Shown here piece after piece: positions 5,273 to 5,294 of a DNA stretch of 5,294 bases. Where the stretch lies: NCBI GenBank assembly GCA_003644175.1, contig QNBS01000185.1:1-5294 (forward strand). Direction: 5' to 3'. The number at the start of each line of letters is the position of its first letter. Position 1 is the first letter of the stretch. Both the position numbers and the translations under genes were made by a program. The DNA comes from Planctomycetota bacterium (lineage in GTDB: Bacteria > Planctomycetota > Phycisphaerae > Sedimentisphaerales > Anaerohalosphaeraceae). Under the pieces are notes generated by a model. The model saw only the letters and a list, made by a program, of their open reading frames with translations, made no database searches and was not told the DNA's origin.

Positions 5273-5294
5273 ATGCTTCGAACGGTAGCTAACA
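5273..5294 (+). CDS. secY: Protein translocase subunit SecY, first codons only (3' truncated)
   Basis: Only seven codons are visible, reading MLRTVAN, before the window ends. Bacterial SecY proteins commonly begin with a short M-L/F-x-x-x-x-N stretch ahead of a basic segment and the first membrane helix. secY is the standard next gene after rplO in the spc operon. SecY forms the channel of the SecYEG translocon in the cytoplasmic membrane. The identification rests mainly on gene order and the short N-terminal resemblance. No membrane segment is within the window. Confidence 0.75.

Noticed and set aside
5244..5288. 14-codon ORF whose ATG abuts the rplO stop and overlaps the secY start
   Set aside because: It has no family resemblance, and the Shine-Dalgarno at 5258-5263 lies inside it and serves secY. 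Chance is the simplest explanation.

Overview
The window is one uninterrupted stretch of a bacterial ribosomal-protein operon: the end of the S10 operon running straight into the spc operon. All genes are on the + strand. The order is rpsC (3' end only), rplP, rpmC, rpsQ, rplN, rplX, rplE, rpsN, rpsH, rplF, rplR, rpsE, rplO and the first codons of secY. Every complete gene is intact and close to its family's usual length. Nearly all have a visible Shine-Dalgarno sequence.

Organism: clearly bacterial, with moderately high GC. The classical gene order is kept, but rpmD (L30) is absent between rpsE and rplO. The S3 protein ends in a long Gly/Arg-rich then Pro/Ala-rich tail, and L14 carries an extra segment in an N-terminal loop. 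Together with the style of the protein sequences (for example L16 starting MALMPKR), I infer a planctomycete-like (PVC) lineage, possibly Phycisphaerae. This is inference from pattern memory, not a search result. The S14 is the zinc-binding four-cysteine type.

Layout: 1-227 is the low-complexity S3 tail, about 83% GC over the first 120 bases and closed by tandem stops. 256-1156 holds L16, L29 and S17 with short gaps of 5-28 nt. 1169-2735 holds L14 (GTG start), L24, L5 and S14. 2795-3771 holds S8 and L6, which overlap by one base (TGATG). 3854-5243 holds L18, S5 (TTG start) and L15, and secY opens at 5273. The longest non-coding gaps are 82 nt (rplF-rplR), 59 nt (rpsN-rpsH), 54 nt (rplN-rplX) and 46 nt (rplR-rpsE). 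None exceeds 300 bases. I saw no promoter, rho-independent terminator, RNA gene, mobile element or CRISPR array, which fits the middle of a long polycistronic transcript.

How the genes work together: the products are 30S (S3, S17, S14, S8, S5) and 50S (L16, L29, L14, L24, L5, L6, L18, L15) components made from one message, followed by the SecY translocon channel that docks on the ribosome exit site. This is core housekeeping DNA. I did not find a previously undescribed system. The points worth a second look are the S3 tail, the missing rpmD, the L14 insertion with its cysteines, a His/Cys pattern in L15, and possible hairpins in three intergenic gaps.
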